Source: Bolinopsis microptera
Taxonomy: Eukaryota; Ctenophora; Tentaculata; Lobata; Bolinopsidae
Length of the DNA: 64,000 nt
NCBI RefSeq assembly: GCF_026151205.1
Contig: NC_087080.1
Span: forward strand, 7,730,797-7,794,796
Reading direction: 5' to 3'
In this document: positions 23,901 through 32,700 of the stretch, in pieces
How the letters are laid out: every line of letters begins with the position of its first letter
Position numbering within the stretch: the stretch's first letter is position 1
Notes under the pieces: generated by a model
The model's input: only the letters and a program-made list of their open reading frames with translations
The model's database searches: none
Told to the model about the DNA's origin: nothing
Position numbers and translations under genes: made by a program

Positions 23901-25830
23901 ACAATCAGTAACCACTCACTATATTTTCACTCACATTGTGTACCAGTACAGGGTGTTGCAAGACTCGTGTCCAAATTTTGAATGGCTCTCAAAATCTAAA
24001 AAATGAGACAAACGGTCTAATTTTTGTTTTAAATTGTAGACAAATTATTACATTTCAAAATACATAACAAAAATAAATCTAATATTTTAACAATTTTTCG
24101 AACCAAGCCCCCTTTCTGCATAGAAGGTTTTGAACCCTCGGAAGCATATTGTCTATTGCACGTTTTACCATGTCAATTTTTAACTTTTTAGCCTCCCTTC
24201 TGATATTGTTTTTTAGCTCATCTACTGTTTGTGGGACTGGGTCTGAATAGACACGTTCTTTCAGACAGCCCCACAAAAAGAAATCGGCCGGATTCAGGTC
24301 AGGGCTGTAGGGAGGCCAGCTGAACTCAGCTTTCCTCGATATCAGTCTTTCCCCAAAATGCTCCTTCAGCCAAGCCAAACTTTCGTGCGAACAGTGTGGA
24401 GGGGCCCCGTCTTGTTGGAATATACAGGAATCAAGTATTTTTTTCCTTTTAAGTACTGGGATAACTTTTCCACGCAACATAGCAATGTAATTTGCTGTCC
24501 TTATCGTCTCTGCCTTCTCTTCTTCATTCTCGAAAAAGTGGGGTCCGAAGACACCATGGTAACTGAGGCCCATCCAAACAGTCACCTTTTCTCTGGTTTT
24601 TGGACCTTCCACGGTGGCATAGGGTTGCTTATCTGACCAGATTCGGGCATTCTGAGTATTAACCCACCCTGATAGTTGGAAGTGAGCTTCATCGGAGACA
24701 ATAAGGTTCTTCAAAAAGTTTTGATCAGACTCAATTTTGCTAGCAAATTGCTTGGCAAAGTCCACTCTTTGCTGCTTGTTGGCTGCCGTCTGTTCTTGCA
24801 ACATCTTAATTTTGTATGGGTATTTGCCCAACTCCTTTCTCAAGATCCTCCAAACGGTTGTGGTAGATAGTTTAGTTCTCTTAGCGATGTTCCTTACAGA
24901 ACGTCGAGGGCTTTTGTCAAGGATTTGGTTGACTTTTTTGATGTTTTTCTCATTAACTGCCGTTTTTGCACCCCCACCTGTTGGTTTCCTTCTGAGAGTC
25001 AATTCTCTCTCAAATTTCGTCACTTGTCGCTGAATAGTCCTAAGATGAATTTTCCTGCCTGCATTACCGTATTTCTTTGAAAGTGCCCTCCTAGCAGCAG
25101 TCCAACTACTTCCGTTGACATAAAAAAGCTTGACCATGTCTACTCTCATTTCGTCTGATATGCCAGATTTTGACATTTTTTCGAAGAAAATTTCGAAAGG
25201 ATACAAATTTGCGAAAAGATGAGTTTTGAAACGAATTTGTGAGAGATAACTAAAATGTAAGGTATAACCAGCATTTTAAAACTGATTGCATCTAATTTTG
25301 CTCCTTCATAAAATTAAAAATTAAAATTTTAAATTTGGACACGAGTCTCGAAACACCCTGTATACACCATCTCACATGTATTGTATCTTTTACCTTATCA
25401 TCTGTTATCACTTACATCTTAAATCATCTGTTATCACTGTACATGTCATTCCATCACACGATCACAATCACGTACTTGCTGTTTAGTGGATGTTTTAAGT
25501 TTATTGAATAGCAGATCGAGTAGTGTTGTATATATATAGATTTTGATTCTAATTTTAGTCGAGTATTTGAAAAATTTGTTGTCGTTTAGCCATTTTTGAT
25601 TAATAAATTTTTGAGACAGTTTTCTCACATATTTACCAATTTTGTCAGCATGAATAAGAAGTTGTTACTTTGAAACGTCGTTTATCCTAACAGTGCAATA
25701 TCATTTGTCGCAAATCAGAATAATCAGAAACTATTTGGAAAAACCCAAAAACTGTCTACTTACCGATAGTCATATCAGCCTCAATTATTCTGTAGTCTTT
25801 CTGATTTGTATCGTTTGCCGCAGGGATCAT
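5167..25830 (-). CDS. Rhodopsin-class (class A) GPCR, complete, 12 coding exons, 655 residues
   Basis: Coding exons in transcript order: 25764-25830 (ATG at 25830), 23067-23141, 22317-22442, 21948-22119, 11436-11583, 10412-10509, 9571-9716, 7509-7655, 6998-7146, 6280-6409, 5934-6066, 5167-5743 (TGA). Lengths sum to 1968 nt with all phases matching. TM1 about 24-47 (Asn in LNVLVF), TM2 about 62-84 (LSVSD, conserved Asp), TM3 about 103-134 with the extracellular Cys in FRICVW, TM4 about 148-170, extracellular loop 2 Cys in GICAII, TM5 about 197-222, a 70-residue third inner loop partly encoded by exon 7, TM6 with SFWLVGF, and TM7 ending NSMVNPIIHF, the NPxxY equivalent. The DRY motif is replaced by CRT (CCRTFAV). 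The tail of about 270 residues is acidic and Ser/Thr-rich. The N-terminus is short (about 23 residues) with one NDT glycosylation site and no signal peptide. The ligand cannot be told from the sequence. The gene spans 20.7 kb; intron 4 alone is 10.4 kb. Confidence 0.92.
6504..7034 (-). repeat. 49-bp tandem array that duplicates an exon end plus its 5' splice site
   Basis: Eleven units start at 6504, 6553, 6602 and so on to 6994, exactly 49 bp apart. On the gene (minus) strand each unit is 37 bp identical or nearly identical to the 3' end of the GPCR TM7 exon, ending in CTCAACTCG, followed by 12 bp of intron beginning GTAAGT. The unit at 6994 is the real exon end (exon 6998-7146). The other ten lie in the following intron, 6410-6997, and fill most of it. 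Nine of the ten keep a good GTAAGT or GTAAGT-like donor; the unit at 6553 has GTTAGT. Two sub-variants (GTAAAAC and GTAATAC on the plus strand) partly alternate along the array. Confidence 0.95.
7968..8342. mobile_element. Possible MITE-like element with short inverted ends
   Basis: CATAGTTGGG at the left recurs as CCCAACTATG at the right, and the regions just inside share a second inverted match (gaactttttacaaa-like against gaacttttataaaa). No clear target-site duplication was found. It lies in GPCR intron 7. Confidence 0.35.
10921..11065. mobile_element. 145-bp hairpin MITE-like element
   Basis: Imperfect inverted arms of about 45 bp: GGATTCTGGTGGGAAGGCGT at the left is mirrored by the complement of a closely similar block ending at 11065. 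Both arms carry TGACACGTGACA, so the element brings two CACGTG E-boxes, and its centre has ATTGG sequences. It lies in GPCR intron 5. No convincing target duplication was seen. Confidence 0.65.
11905..12770. mobile_element. Element bounded by inverted homopolymer tracts (G37 at left, C28 at right)
   Basis: The left end is 37 consecutive G followed by a stretch containing CTTTTTTGATGGAAC (from about 11948). The right end reads, on the opposite strand, 28 G followed by CTTTTTTGATGGAAC. Further inside, both ends share CGAAAAGT-type sequence in inverted order. It therefore behaves like a MITE whose terminal repeats begin with a poly(G) run. The interior holds a 42-bp tandem repeat. It lies in GPCR intron 4. 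Open frames here, including one ending in poly-Pro, are by-products of the homopolymers. Confidence 0.6.
12125..12340. repeat. 42-bp tandem repeat, about five copies
   Basis: The unit begins TTCTGAAATTATACCTAGCT and continues TGTTGTAGATCTAATTGGGT. It sits inside the G/C-tract-bounded element. Confidence 0.85.
13228..13267. repeat. 40-bp perfect palindrome
   Basis: Two 20-bp arms meet at GCATGC (centre 13247/13248) with no spacer; the left arm starts AAATAAATTGG. It lies about 280 bp upstream of the tRNA-Gly gene, in GPCR intron 4. Confidence 0.9.
13545..13615 (+). tRNA. tRNA-Gly(GCC)
   Basis: A 71-nt cloverleaf. The acceptor stem GCGTCGG pairs perfectly with CCGACGC and is followed by discriminator A. 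The D-arm region is GTGGTTGAGTGGTACAA, the anticodon loop in CTGCCAC gives GCC, and the T arm GCCCGGGTTCGATTCCCGG carries a consensus box B (GGTTCGATTCC). A box A match (TGGTTGAGTGG) is also present, so the gene has its internal pol III promoter. A T-rich run follows at about 13619. It lies in GPCR intron 4 in the opposite direction to that gene. No intron and no encoded CCA. Confidence 0.97.
14538..16499 (+). CDS. Non-LTR (LINE-type) reverse transcriptase ORF, 653 residues, no endonuclease
   Basis: One open frame from ATG at 14538 (an in-frame TAA lies at 14517) to TGA at 16497-16499. The RT domain covers roughly residues 165-450: ANGPDGIP (fingers), a polymerase Asp in GIDMSSAFD, FQGDCLSG, and the catalytic YADD at residues 414-417 (15777-15788), all in the normal order and intact. 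The C-terminal part has the RRHLRSILN and WRMLGHVLRG blocks common downstream of LINE RT domains. About 120 residues precede the RT domain, with no apurinic endonuclease or restriction-like endonuclease and no zinc-knuckle ORF upstream. It is therefore 5'-truncated or belongs to an unusual lineage. No stops or frameshifts across 653 codons suggest recent insertion. It lies antisense in GPCR intron 4. No poly(A) tail or target duplication could be fixed; a (TA)n tract follows at 16624. Confidence 0.9.
   Translation: MDGLLESIKDAAKSSIGVIRHRKRNRSDDDEVKNLSSQRYLLRQQLNDNQSLDRTSLRSSINCLTNQIKQRLSNIRSAAADAICNTISSTTDSKKMFEAVRTLNLPKSKAPSSIGVHDEQGCNIATDTGKAAVVAKYLEQQLTRDEAPLEPFVGPPRPLVKPFTSEEIGSAARSLKNGRANGPDGIPNELLKYSTGSVHRRFADIINRSFETNSYLDPIGQANITPLQKPNKPIGPVKNLRPLTLSNAVRKILSMATLKRIENKVNAFTGPWQCAYKQGRSCADIVWCQRVMLSVVQRKRWEYHRMGIDMSSAFDTIRRSTILDLLVECGCDDDEVRLVRLLLSNTKLKVNINGTLSAEFQSFLGAFQGDCLSGCLFTLVLAGSLRDLRNRLETATNRPNPPITDIGLPLDSEYADDIDFNDEDEDNLRELLPIATEVLKDWNLFVNEDKTDFTHVYLAEKGAKDDQGKPIAGNELWRKSITLGSMLCSKEDISRRICLGYAAFNKYKKAWNHKIPLSKRLLLYEALVVSVLMYNSSCWAAPKSVLEKLDIAHRRHLRSILNYKYPHIISNKNLYKRCNSEPLSAKVARSRWRMLGHVLRGPTDGPAYSSLVFAVNTLQLQGRRGRSQSNLFSLILHDLSVRKLSLNNLCDLN
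16624..16650. repeat. (TA)n microsatellite
   Basis: Alternating TA run about 125 bp after the reverse transcriptase stop. It could be the 3' tail region of the element, but this is not proven. Confidence 0.8.
17260..17425. promoter_or_regulatory. CpG-rich island with two CCAAT-type boxes, in an intron
   Basis: A GC- and CpG-rich patch in a strongly AT-rich intron. It contains GATTGGTCC near 17291 and CATTGGCC near 17343 (inverted CCAAT), then a run of CGCGTGACGCGTGACGCGTG-type repeats. It looks like a promoter or a transposon 5' region, but no ORF clearly starts beside it. It lies 0.8 kb beyond the reverse transcriptase ORF and 0.5 kb before a tandem duplication. Confidence 0.5.
17890..18715. 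repeat. Tandem duplication, two copies of about 405-420 bp
   Basis: Copy 1 starts at 17890 and copy 2 at 18295, both with TCTCATATTTAAAACTATTG. The copies differ by a few substitutions and one short insertion. Each has an internal run of GTTACGGTAATGG and related ACATGTGTTA(A/T)GGTAAT steps. Confidence 0.9.
19826..20450 (+). repeat. Diverged solo copy of a block found in both arms of the foldback element
   Basis: Starts with TAGTACAG...ATCCGTCTGAAAAAATCGAT and continues through CAACTTTTCCAAACTTTTCC to AATCACCAATATTTGTAGTT. It matches 53570-54160 and, inverted, 55900-56490. An internal 20-22 bp step (GTGTAGTGGAGAAAAA) is amplified here but not in the arms. It lies in GPCR intron 4. Confidence 0.85.
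23949..25360 (-). mobile_element. Complete Tc1/mariner-superfamily transposon, 1412 bp
   Basis: Terminal inverted repeats of 30 bp at 23949-23978 and 25331-25360 start CAGGGTGTT and share AGACTCGTGTCCAAATTT, with 28 of 30 bases matching. The element is flanked on both sides by TA (23947-23948 and 25361-25362), the superfamily's target duplication. One full transposase ORF fills the interior. It sits in GPCR intron 1 (23142-25763), in the same direction as that gene. Confidence 0.95.
24079..25176 (-). CDS. Tc1/mariner-superfamily transposase, intact, 365 residues
   Basis: ATG at 25176, stop at 24079; the frame is open a little further upstream but without ATG. The N-terminal 110 residues hold two helix-turn-helix-like DNA-binding parts: RVDMVKLFYVNGSSWTAARR at about 11-30, and RSVRNIAKRTKLSTTTVWRI at about 92-111, linked by a basic stretch. 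The catalytic triad is Asp162 in VSDEAHF, Asp256 in QQDGAPPH and Asp298 in SPDLNPADFFLWG, with 41 residues between the second and third, a DD41D arrangement. DD41D is known from minor mariner-related clades and differs from DD34D mariner and DD34E Tc1. The frame is unbroken and the ends are paired, so the copy may still be able to move; activity is inference. Confidence 0.95.
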   Translation of the reverse strand: MSKSGISDEMRVDMVKLFYVNGSSWTAARRALSKKYGNAGRKIHLRTIQRQVTKFERELTLRRKPTGGGAKTAVNEKNIKKVNQILDKSPRRSVRNIAKRTKLSTTTVWRILRKELGKYPYKIKMLQEQTAANKQQRVDFAKQFASKIESDQNFLKNLIVSDEAHFQLSGWVNTQNARIWSDKQPYATVEGPKTREKVTVWMGLSYHGVFGPHFFENEEEKAETIRTANYIAMLRGKVIPVLKRKKILDSCIFQQDGAPPHCSHESLAWLKEHFGERLISRKAEFSWPPYSPDLNPADFFLWGCLKERVYSDPVPQTVDELKNNIRREAKKLKIDMVKRAIDNMLPRVQNLLCRKGAWFEKLLKY

Positions 25831-26738
25831 GCTTGAGTTTGCTCTCTTAAATGATTTGGCGTCAGAATTTGACAAAATGTATAGTCGAAGCTATATATTT
25901 AGGCATCAATACAGTATAATTCAAGAATTAGCGTAAATTACATTGCTTTGCTGTAACTTTAAGTTAATTTAAGCTAATCAGTATAAAAACGCAATGTTAT
26001 TTTTAAGTTACAACACGAACACTCAATTCTGTATTTGAAACCGTATTTTGGTTCAATTCCGGTATGTAGCGAATTTTAACTGTTTAATCAATTTACGTTG
26101 ATCGATTTATGTCAAAAATTATAACTATTGAATATAAATTATAAGGTCAACTATTTCCGGCAACAACGTATATATGCTCAAATCCGTTTCAATAGTCACC
26201 GGTTTTCTACTTCTGAACGATTTTATAGTACTTCACACTGTTTTTAATGATTTATAGTAAATGGAAACAGGTTACCGAACCTGTAAGTTATTTGCTTGAA
26301 TTGTGAGCTGCAGGCGCTGCAGCTTTAAACGTTTCTGTCATTCTTAATGCCGGAATCATTTAGGCATCAACTATGCTTTGTCGTTACTTAACATAGTGAA
26401 TCCGAGAGAAATTAGAGTCAGAAATAACCTGAATTCGCAAAGTTTCAGCTCACAGAAATAAGAGTAGAGTAAGAATAAAGACTGATATCGAGAACCACCG
26501 AATCAAAATTATCGCTGGCAAAATTTCTGGATCAAAAAAACACCCTGAAACCACCGGCTGTGATTGCTCAAAGTGGGCTCTCAATTTCACAAACTAAAAA
26601 CAACGAAAATAGGTCATAACAATGTCTTGAGCTGTACAGTACAGCTCTCCTAAAATCCAAGGTACCAAGTTAAGAACATCTTGGTAGCCAGGTGGAGACG
26701 ATTAACGGTTATTACGGTCTTGCTTCGCCAGCCGCCCT

Positions 26739-26993
26739 GATCACGTGATAAAACCACCCGGCGCTATTGGCTGGGTTGAAAGTTGTGGTCCTATAAAAAC
26801 GAAATCCCCTCGGTAAATGCACGATGCAATTATAATACCAAATAAAATGAGCTATAATACAACGTTTTGGGTCTACTACAGAGTGTCGAACAACCCACAT
26901 CGGTCCACAAACCACCTGCACCAGTCTCTAATCTCTATTATTTCCACACTGGTTCTATCACGTGACGTGATAAGTCACGTGACCAGACTGTGA
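26739..26993 (+). promoter_or_regulatory. Promoter-like cluster: CACGTG boxes, CCAAT box, TATA box, short ORF
   Basis: CACGTG at 26742, inverted CCAAT (ATTGG) at 26766, TATAAAAA at 26792-26799, then ATG at 26847 opening a 48-codon frame to 26993. The frame ends within a second pair of CACGTG boxes at 26959 and 26976. The spacing is that of a plus-strand core promoter. It is also about 0.9-1.1 kb upstream of the GPCR start codon, so the boxes could serve that gene. The short ORF (starts MSYNTTFWVYYRV) has no recognised relative and may be chance. Confidence 0.35.
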
Positions 26994-29900
26994 AATAATG
27001 GTTTATAAAATCAGGTGTTGTCTGGGATGTGGGGAGGCTGAACTTGTCAGATCACATCTGGGTAGAGAAGTACAGGGCCCTCGTCTACACATCAACAGAA
27101 CTGTACCAACACAATTAACACATCATATAAACTTTACAAATCACACCTCCTTTATGAGGGTTGCTAAGAGCATTGTCAGTCTGTAATGTCCATGTCTTTT
27201 GTTTTGTTCTAATAGCTTTTGTTATATTGTGGGCCAAGGGATTGTGGGCCCAGAAGACCGATGATCATGTTAAGAGAGCCATCACAGCTGCACAGCAACT
27301 GCCATCAGCCGTTCAATATCATATGATAACGTAAACCCTGGCACCTGAACACCCTCGTCTTTGTTAACTAATACTACCAGTGCATTGTTTCGACTTTCAA
27401 GTCAAAAGCTGATACACTTCATCACCTAGAAACGAGCAAGGGATATTGTGCAATAGTCGCTCTGAATAGAAACCATGTAAACAGTAAATGTTACTCATTA
27501 TAAAGTAATTGGTATCCCAGCGTTCGACACGTACTTTAGCAGATACAGCGCTCGACACGTCCGATCAACAAAAACTCCAATGTTGGGGGTAGGGAGTAGG
27601 GGCCCTAAGCCCAATATATCTCGTACATGCCAGTCCTTCCTTGGAGATACAGCTCTTTTATTAAATGAGACGTGCTTGTTTCTGGATGAAGTATCTGTAG
27701 AAGGCAACAACTTTTGTTCGTATTGTCTATTCGTTTAGTGATCGCAATTTTATGCATATTGAAACCCTTTATCTTATCAACTTCGTGCTGGAGTTTATAA
27801 ATTAGCTAATTGACTAATTTAGCTGAAAATACAACTTTAGCTGAAAAGACCCTGGTAGCTATAGAGTCCGCTTAGCTGGCTCAAGTGGTCCAGAAACTTG
27901 GAACTCAGGCTGCAGGATTGTCATTTATATTCCAATTTCAAACCTTTATATATATATATATACATTTATAGTTCCTCCTCAACATTTTAAATGATCCATT
28001 CTCCTAGGCTCAAAATTGTTTTAAACCTTTTTTGAGTGGCAGATCATGTCGCTTTATAATTGAAAGACCTTTTCTTTTTAAACGATCAGATATGATCGTT
28101 TTATTCATATTTCTAAAATATAAGCACAGCTTTATGGGTGGGCAACGTTTATGACAATTTTCATCGCATAATGATTAAATAATTGCTGCCGTCTCCATTC
28201 TCCAAGTCTTTACTCTTCATGAAAGGAAAAATTAATCTGATCAACATCTGGAGTCTGGACATCTTTAACATTAGTACAACTGGGGTAAGAATGTAAAAGG
28301 AAAATAACGCATTGTGCACCAGTCGATTTAAAATAGGAATTTTGTAACATACCATGGTTGTCTTAGACAGCTGTATGACTATGAATTATGATAGATACTT
28401 ATGACTCTTCGACAGTTTAGAAGCTCTGTCATCATCGGCTTACAATTTTGAATCCTTATTTTTTTTATTGAAATCTTTCAAATCAGTCAATTACATACAA
28501 GTTTACACAATGAATTAGTTAAATATAATATTGTCCTCTAAGCATGGATTGTCAAAGTTGAAATTGTCTCGGACAAAATGTATGTAACCAAAGGACCTGA
28601 GGGTCACCAAAACACAGATATTGAGTGCAAATGCAGCTCCTGCACAAGCATGGGCCCTTAAATTATCTCTCTACTGTCATCGGAACGAGGAGAGTTCGAG
28701 AACTAGAAGTCTTAACCAAATTTGACCAAGCGTCAACAATAATTAAGTATAGACAAATTGATAAGACCAGCCTTTAGCCCGACACTTGTTTGTTAATATC
28801 GATAACATAAGTGATGACTGACTATTGAGGAGTTTCAATATGTGTCAGCATGGGTGGTTAAAACTCAATTTCCATGAATTGTTCAACTTAAGCTGCTATA
28901 AAAACATTCCAGCCGTTTAAAGACCAGTTATGGTAGATTTCTTTGAAAGATACCGGGATGGGGATGTTCATTTTCGACTCTACTGTATCTCCAAATAAGT
29001 CGATTTAAGATTGTCTTTCCGTTATGTCATCTCGCATATGTTATGAGTCACAACTATCATTGCCGCTTACACGCAGAATACCAACCATCATTAAAGATTC
29101 ATTTAACAATTCGTACTTACATTAGAGAGTTAGAGCAAACTGCCATGAGTACAGGTTGGGAAAGGAATAAGCAGCTGATCATTTAAATTGATTGTTTAAC
29201 ATGTCAGAGGTTTATGCTCGTCTTATCACAGTAGCATTTTTCACCAGATCTTCTTATCCTTACAGACAAAAATGCATGTTTATAGTTTATACCGCCGATC
29301 AGATATTCCTATCTCGCCAACTATTTACTTGAATTTCCCGAATACCCGAAATCGTTTCATGATTTTGAATAGTATGAGTGTCAATTGACAAATATTCAAA
29401 TATTTTCTGAACAAAAGTTGTCTAAAGCTTACCTGGTGCTAACGATCAATGACCAAAATATTTATGTTTTATTAACCAAGACATGATGATCCGTCATGTT
29501 CAGACGAAAAAAATATGGTTAATTTTAGCCAGCTCACTTATTTTTCAACCAAGATCTTTCGTCATGCTTCTTTTCATCGCATTTTGTTGAACAGTGGTTT
29601 GAGAAACATTTAAGTAACCTCGTGATAAACGTATGAGGGATAATCTTTCACTTTCAAGTCAATTATCAATCAGGTGTAGCTTCGCTGTGAGATATCAAGT
29701 CGCAATCTCAATTATGTTGCTCGACATTTTCATTTCTTTTGCAACCGAATCTGCGGGACAATGGAACCGATGCACTTGTTATTGTATCGATTATAATCTA
29801 ATCGTTATCAATTTGTCGATTATAATATGAATGTAACCAATTTGTTGATTGTTATATATAACTAATACTATTAATATTAACTATTTATATTATGTATAAT

Positions 29901-31724
29901 ATTATAACCAATACCACATGATGAATGATTATGTATGTAGTATTGATTTAATAATAATGATGATATCTCATTGTTATGTTGAATCGGACAGATTTATCAT
30001 TCGTTCATCTATATAATCTTATAATGTAATAGATATTTTGTAATTGTATCTAACATTTTAAAGATATTGACAATTTTTTGGATATGCGACATTCCAAGGT
30101 AACATTAGATCTAATTTGTCTTTGTATTTCCTTGGTATTTAGTTACTGAAAATACAATTTGGTTATAACCGATACATTTAGAATAATTTGGTGTTTAGTT
30201 AAGATGAGTTAGCAATTTTCACAGTTATTGATTTCTTGATTATCTTAACAGTTAAAGTTTCTTGCTGCAAACTGCAAAGCTTCATTCTATTTTCGAGTTC
30301 CATTTGATTTCGTAACTAATAGACTAAAAAAGAATCAGCCACTTTTTCGATTATTTAGAGGTCAGAATGGTAAGTAGCGTTAATTTCCAATAACTTAATG
30401 GCCTTTCAATGGGATCAGTACACAAAGTTGAAACACCACTTTCGTCGTTTTACAGTGCATATTTACTGCTTAGTTATGGCGTACACACGATCAAGATGGT
30501 CGTCAAATAGTTTTCCCATCTGGTGGTACTGGAGCGATAGTTTTAGATATCAAATATCTCTAATCAACTGCACTAAGGAATGGAAAAGTATGGTTATCTA
30601 TTAAATATTCTTGTCTCTTTTTCTGAAACAAAGGAGCGGGTTGTGTTACAAAAGGCCCGGCATGAACTTCACGTGCTATCAGAGGTAGCGACAAATTCGC
30701 GAATGATCGTTCCAGCTTTTCTACTAAAATCCAAATTGCTAATTAACTAACTAAACCCGCAATTTCTAGCCCTTCCTAATCCTAGCGTATTATACTTATA
30801 CAGGGAACAGTTTCTAGGGTACGTTTTTTAGAGCCGAGGGTACGAAACATTCCGTTGTCCCATTGAAATCTGATCGCAAGGGTTCTATATAATTTTCAGT
30901 TTAAGAAGAATAACAGACTTTATACGATGCAAAACCGGCGGAATGGCAAATTACTAATAAAAACGCCCGGTAAACTGTGAAATATGACTTACATTACGAG
31001 TCTTCATACTAAATCAGTAATATATGATTAAGTTATTTGAGGAAACATATTAGACTGGGTACATAGGAAAATTCAGAAATCTCACTTAATTCCTATTTCC
31101 TATCTCCATGTTGCCCTTCATACTCATATACCGTTTGCTCGAGGTCGAAGTTCTTGACTAATCCTTTATATTTACAGATTTATTTTGTTTTAATTATCAA
31201 ATATGTAAAAATTTTAAAATTTGTTGTATTTTAAAATTTAATGTATATCCTTGGTTTAAATTTTTTAAATTTGTTGTATTTTATATCCTTTGTTAAAAAG
31301 GCTGAGATTAAAATATGCTAGCAGGATATCTTTCTGAGAGAAATAGCGTTCCAGTGTACATGATCGTGTAGACCGTAGTTACTGGCTACTATACTCAAAA
31401 GATTCTATACTATGTATAAGATTCTATACTTCCATACATAAAATGTACATCCACTTCCACTTTCAGGAATATAATAAAGGCATAATATTGGACTCTGTAA
31501 ATGTGAGTCTCCGACGATATTGCAATTATGGCAATTAGGTGAAAGTATTGTGTTGTTATCTGGAGATATTGGCCTCCAAATATCCTACTAGTTTTTACTA
31601 TTTACAGCGTTGCTTATAACTGTATATTTTTGTGATATTATCTAAATGATGGTATCTGTATTTATCATTTGCTCCTAAATGGGGTGTTTGAGTGAATTTT
31701 ACATTCACTTAAAGCAAAAAGTAT

Positions 31725-32700
31725 TAACTTTTTGTTTATTGAGAGAGATTAGCCATCAGCGTTGTTTATTCAATTACTGTCTGTTGTTTGGATCTTTAGA
31801 GAGTTGATGGATTGAATTAATTAGCTAATAGCTCAATCTACACACAATGATTAATAAACTATTAAAGCTATTGGCCACAGAAGAGCATACATTTATAAAT
31901 CTGTGATGCTTACATTATGGTCTGGGTCATCTCGCTATCCCTTAATATTATCATAATTATGCCTCCAAATTAATCATATTTATGACTCCCTCATATGCTC
32001 TAAGTTAACACTAGTCTTAATTAACATTATTACCTTACCTCCAGACAAAATAATCATACGCACAGTTCTAATTGCTTGTTGAATGTTGCTACATGTCACC
32101 CCTCAGTGTACTAATCAAAGAATCAAGGCTCAGGCGGTACCAGCATGAGTATTGAGTACCTTTGTGGATTGTGATTATTTTAGATTCTAAATATATTGTT
32201 TGTTCGGCCTCAGCATGAAGCAATGTTGTTGACAATTACATTCTTTGAGTCTTTCAGATATTTTATTGCCTGACTAATTTAGTGAAGATTATACAATTCA
32301 TAATCTTAATTTAAACATCTTAATCTAGGGTTGTTCTATAAAAATAAATATTATTTATCTTTTTTTTTATTGAGGGAGATTAGCCAACAGCGTTGTTTAT
32401 TTAATTACTGTCTGTTGTTTGGATCTTTAGAGAGTTAATTAATTGAATTAATTAGTTAATAGAAGAGCATGCTCATGAATTTTTATTCTTGTGCAAGGGC
32501 TATTATACGTTTATTCTTTAGTGTTATCGCAATTATGCCTTCCAATTGTTCATAATTATTCATAATATGCTTTAGTTTAATGTATTTACTAACATCAATA
32601 GCCTCTCTCCAAACGAAGCTACCTTATTAAATGTTCCTCTAATTAATTTAATGTCACCTCCACAATAGCTATATCAGGAGAAAGGGCTCAGGCAGCAGTA
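31725..32700. repeat. Diverged direct duplication, copies starting about 31735 and 32370
   Basis: The best-kept block contains ACTGTCTGTTGTTTGGATCT and GAGATTAGCCA(T/A)CAGCGTTG in both copies. Similarity fades outward but returns at GCTCAGGC(G/A)G...AC/CAG near 32130 and 32690, so each unit is about 400 bp. Confidence 0.75.

Noticed and set aside
24358-25033. Plus-strand ORFs opposite the transposase
   Set aside because: Shadows of the minus-strand transposase, whose catalytic motifs are intact.
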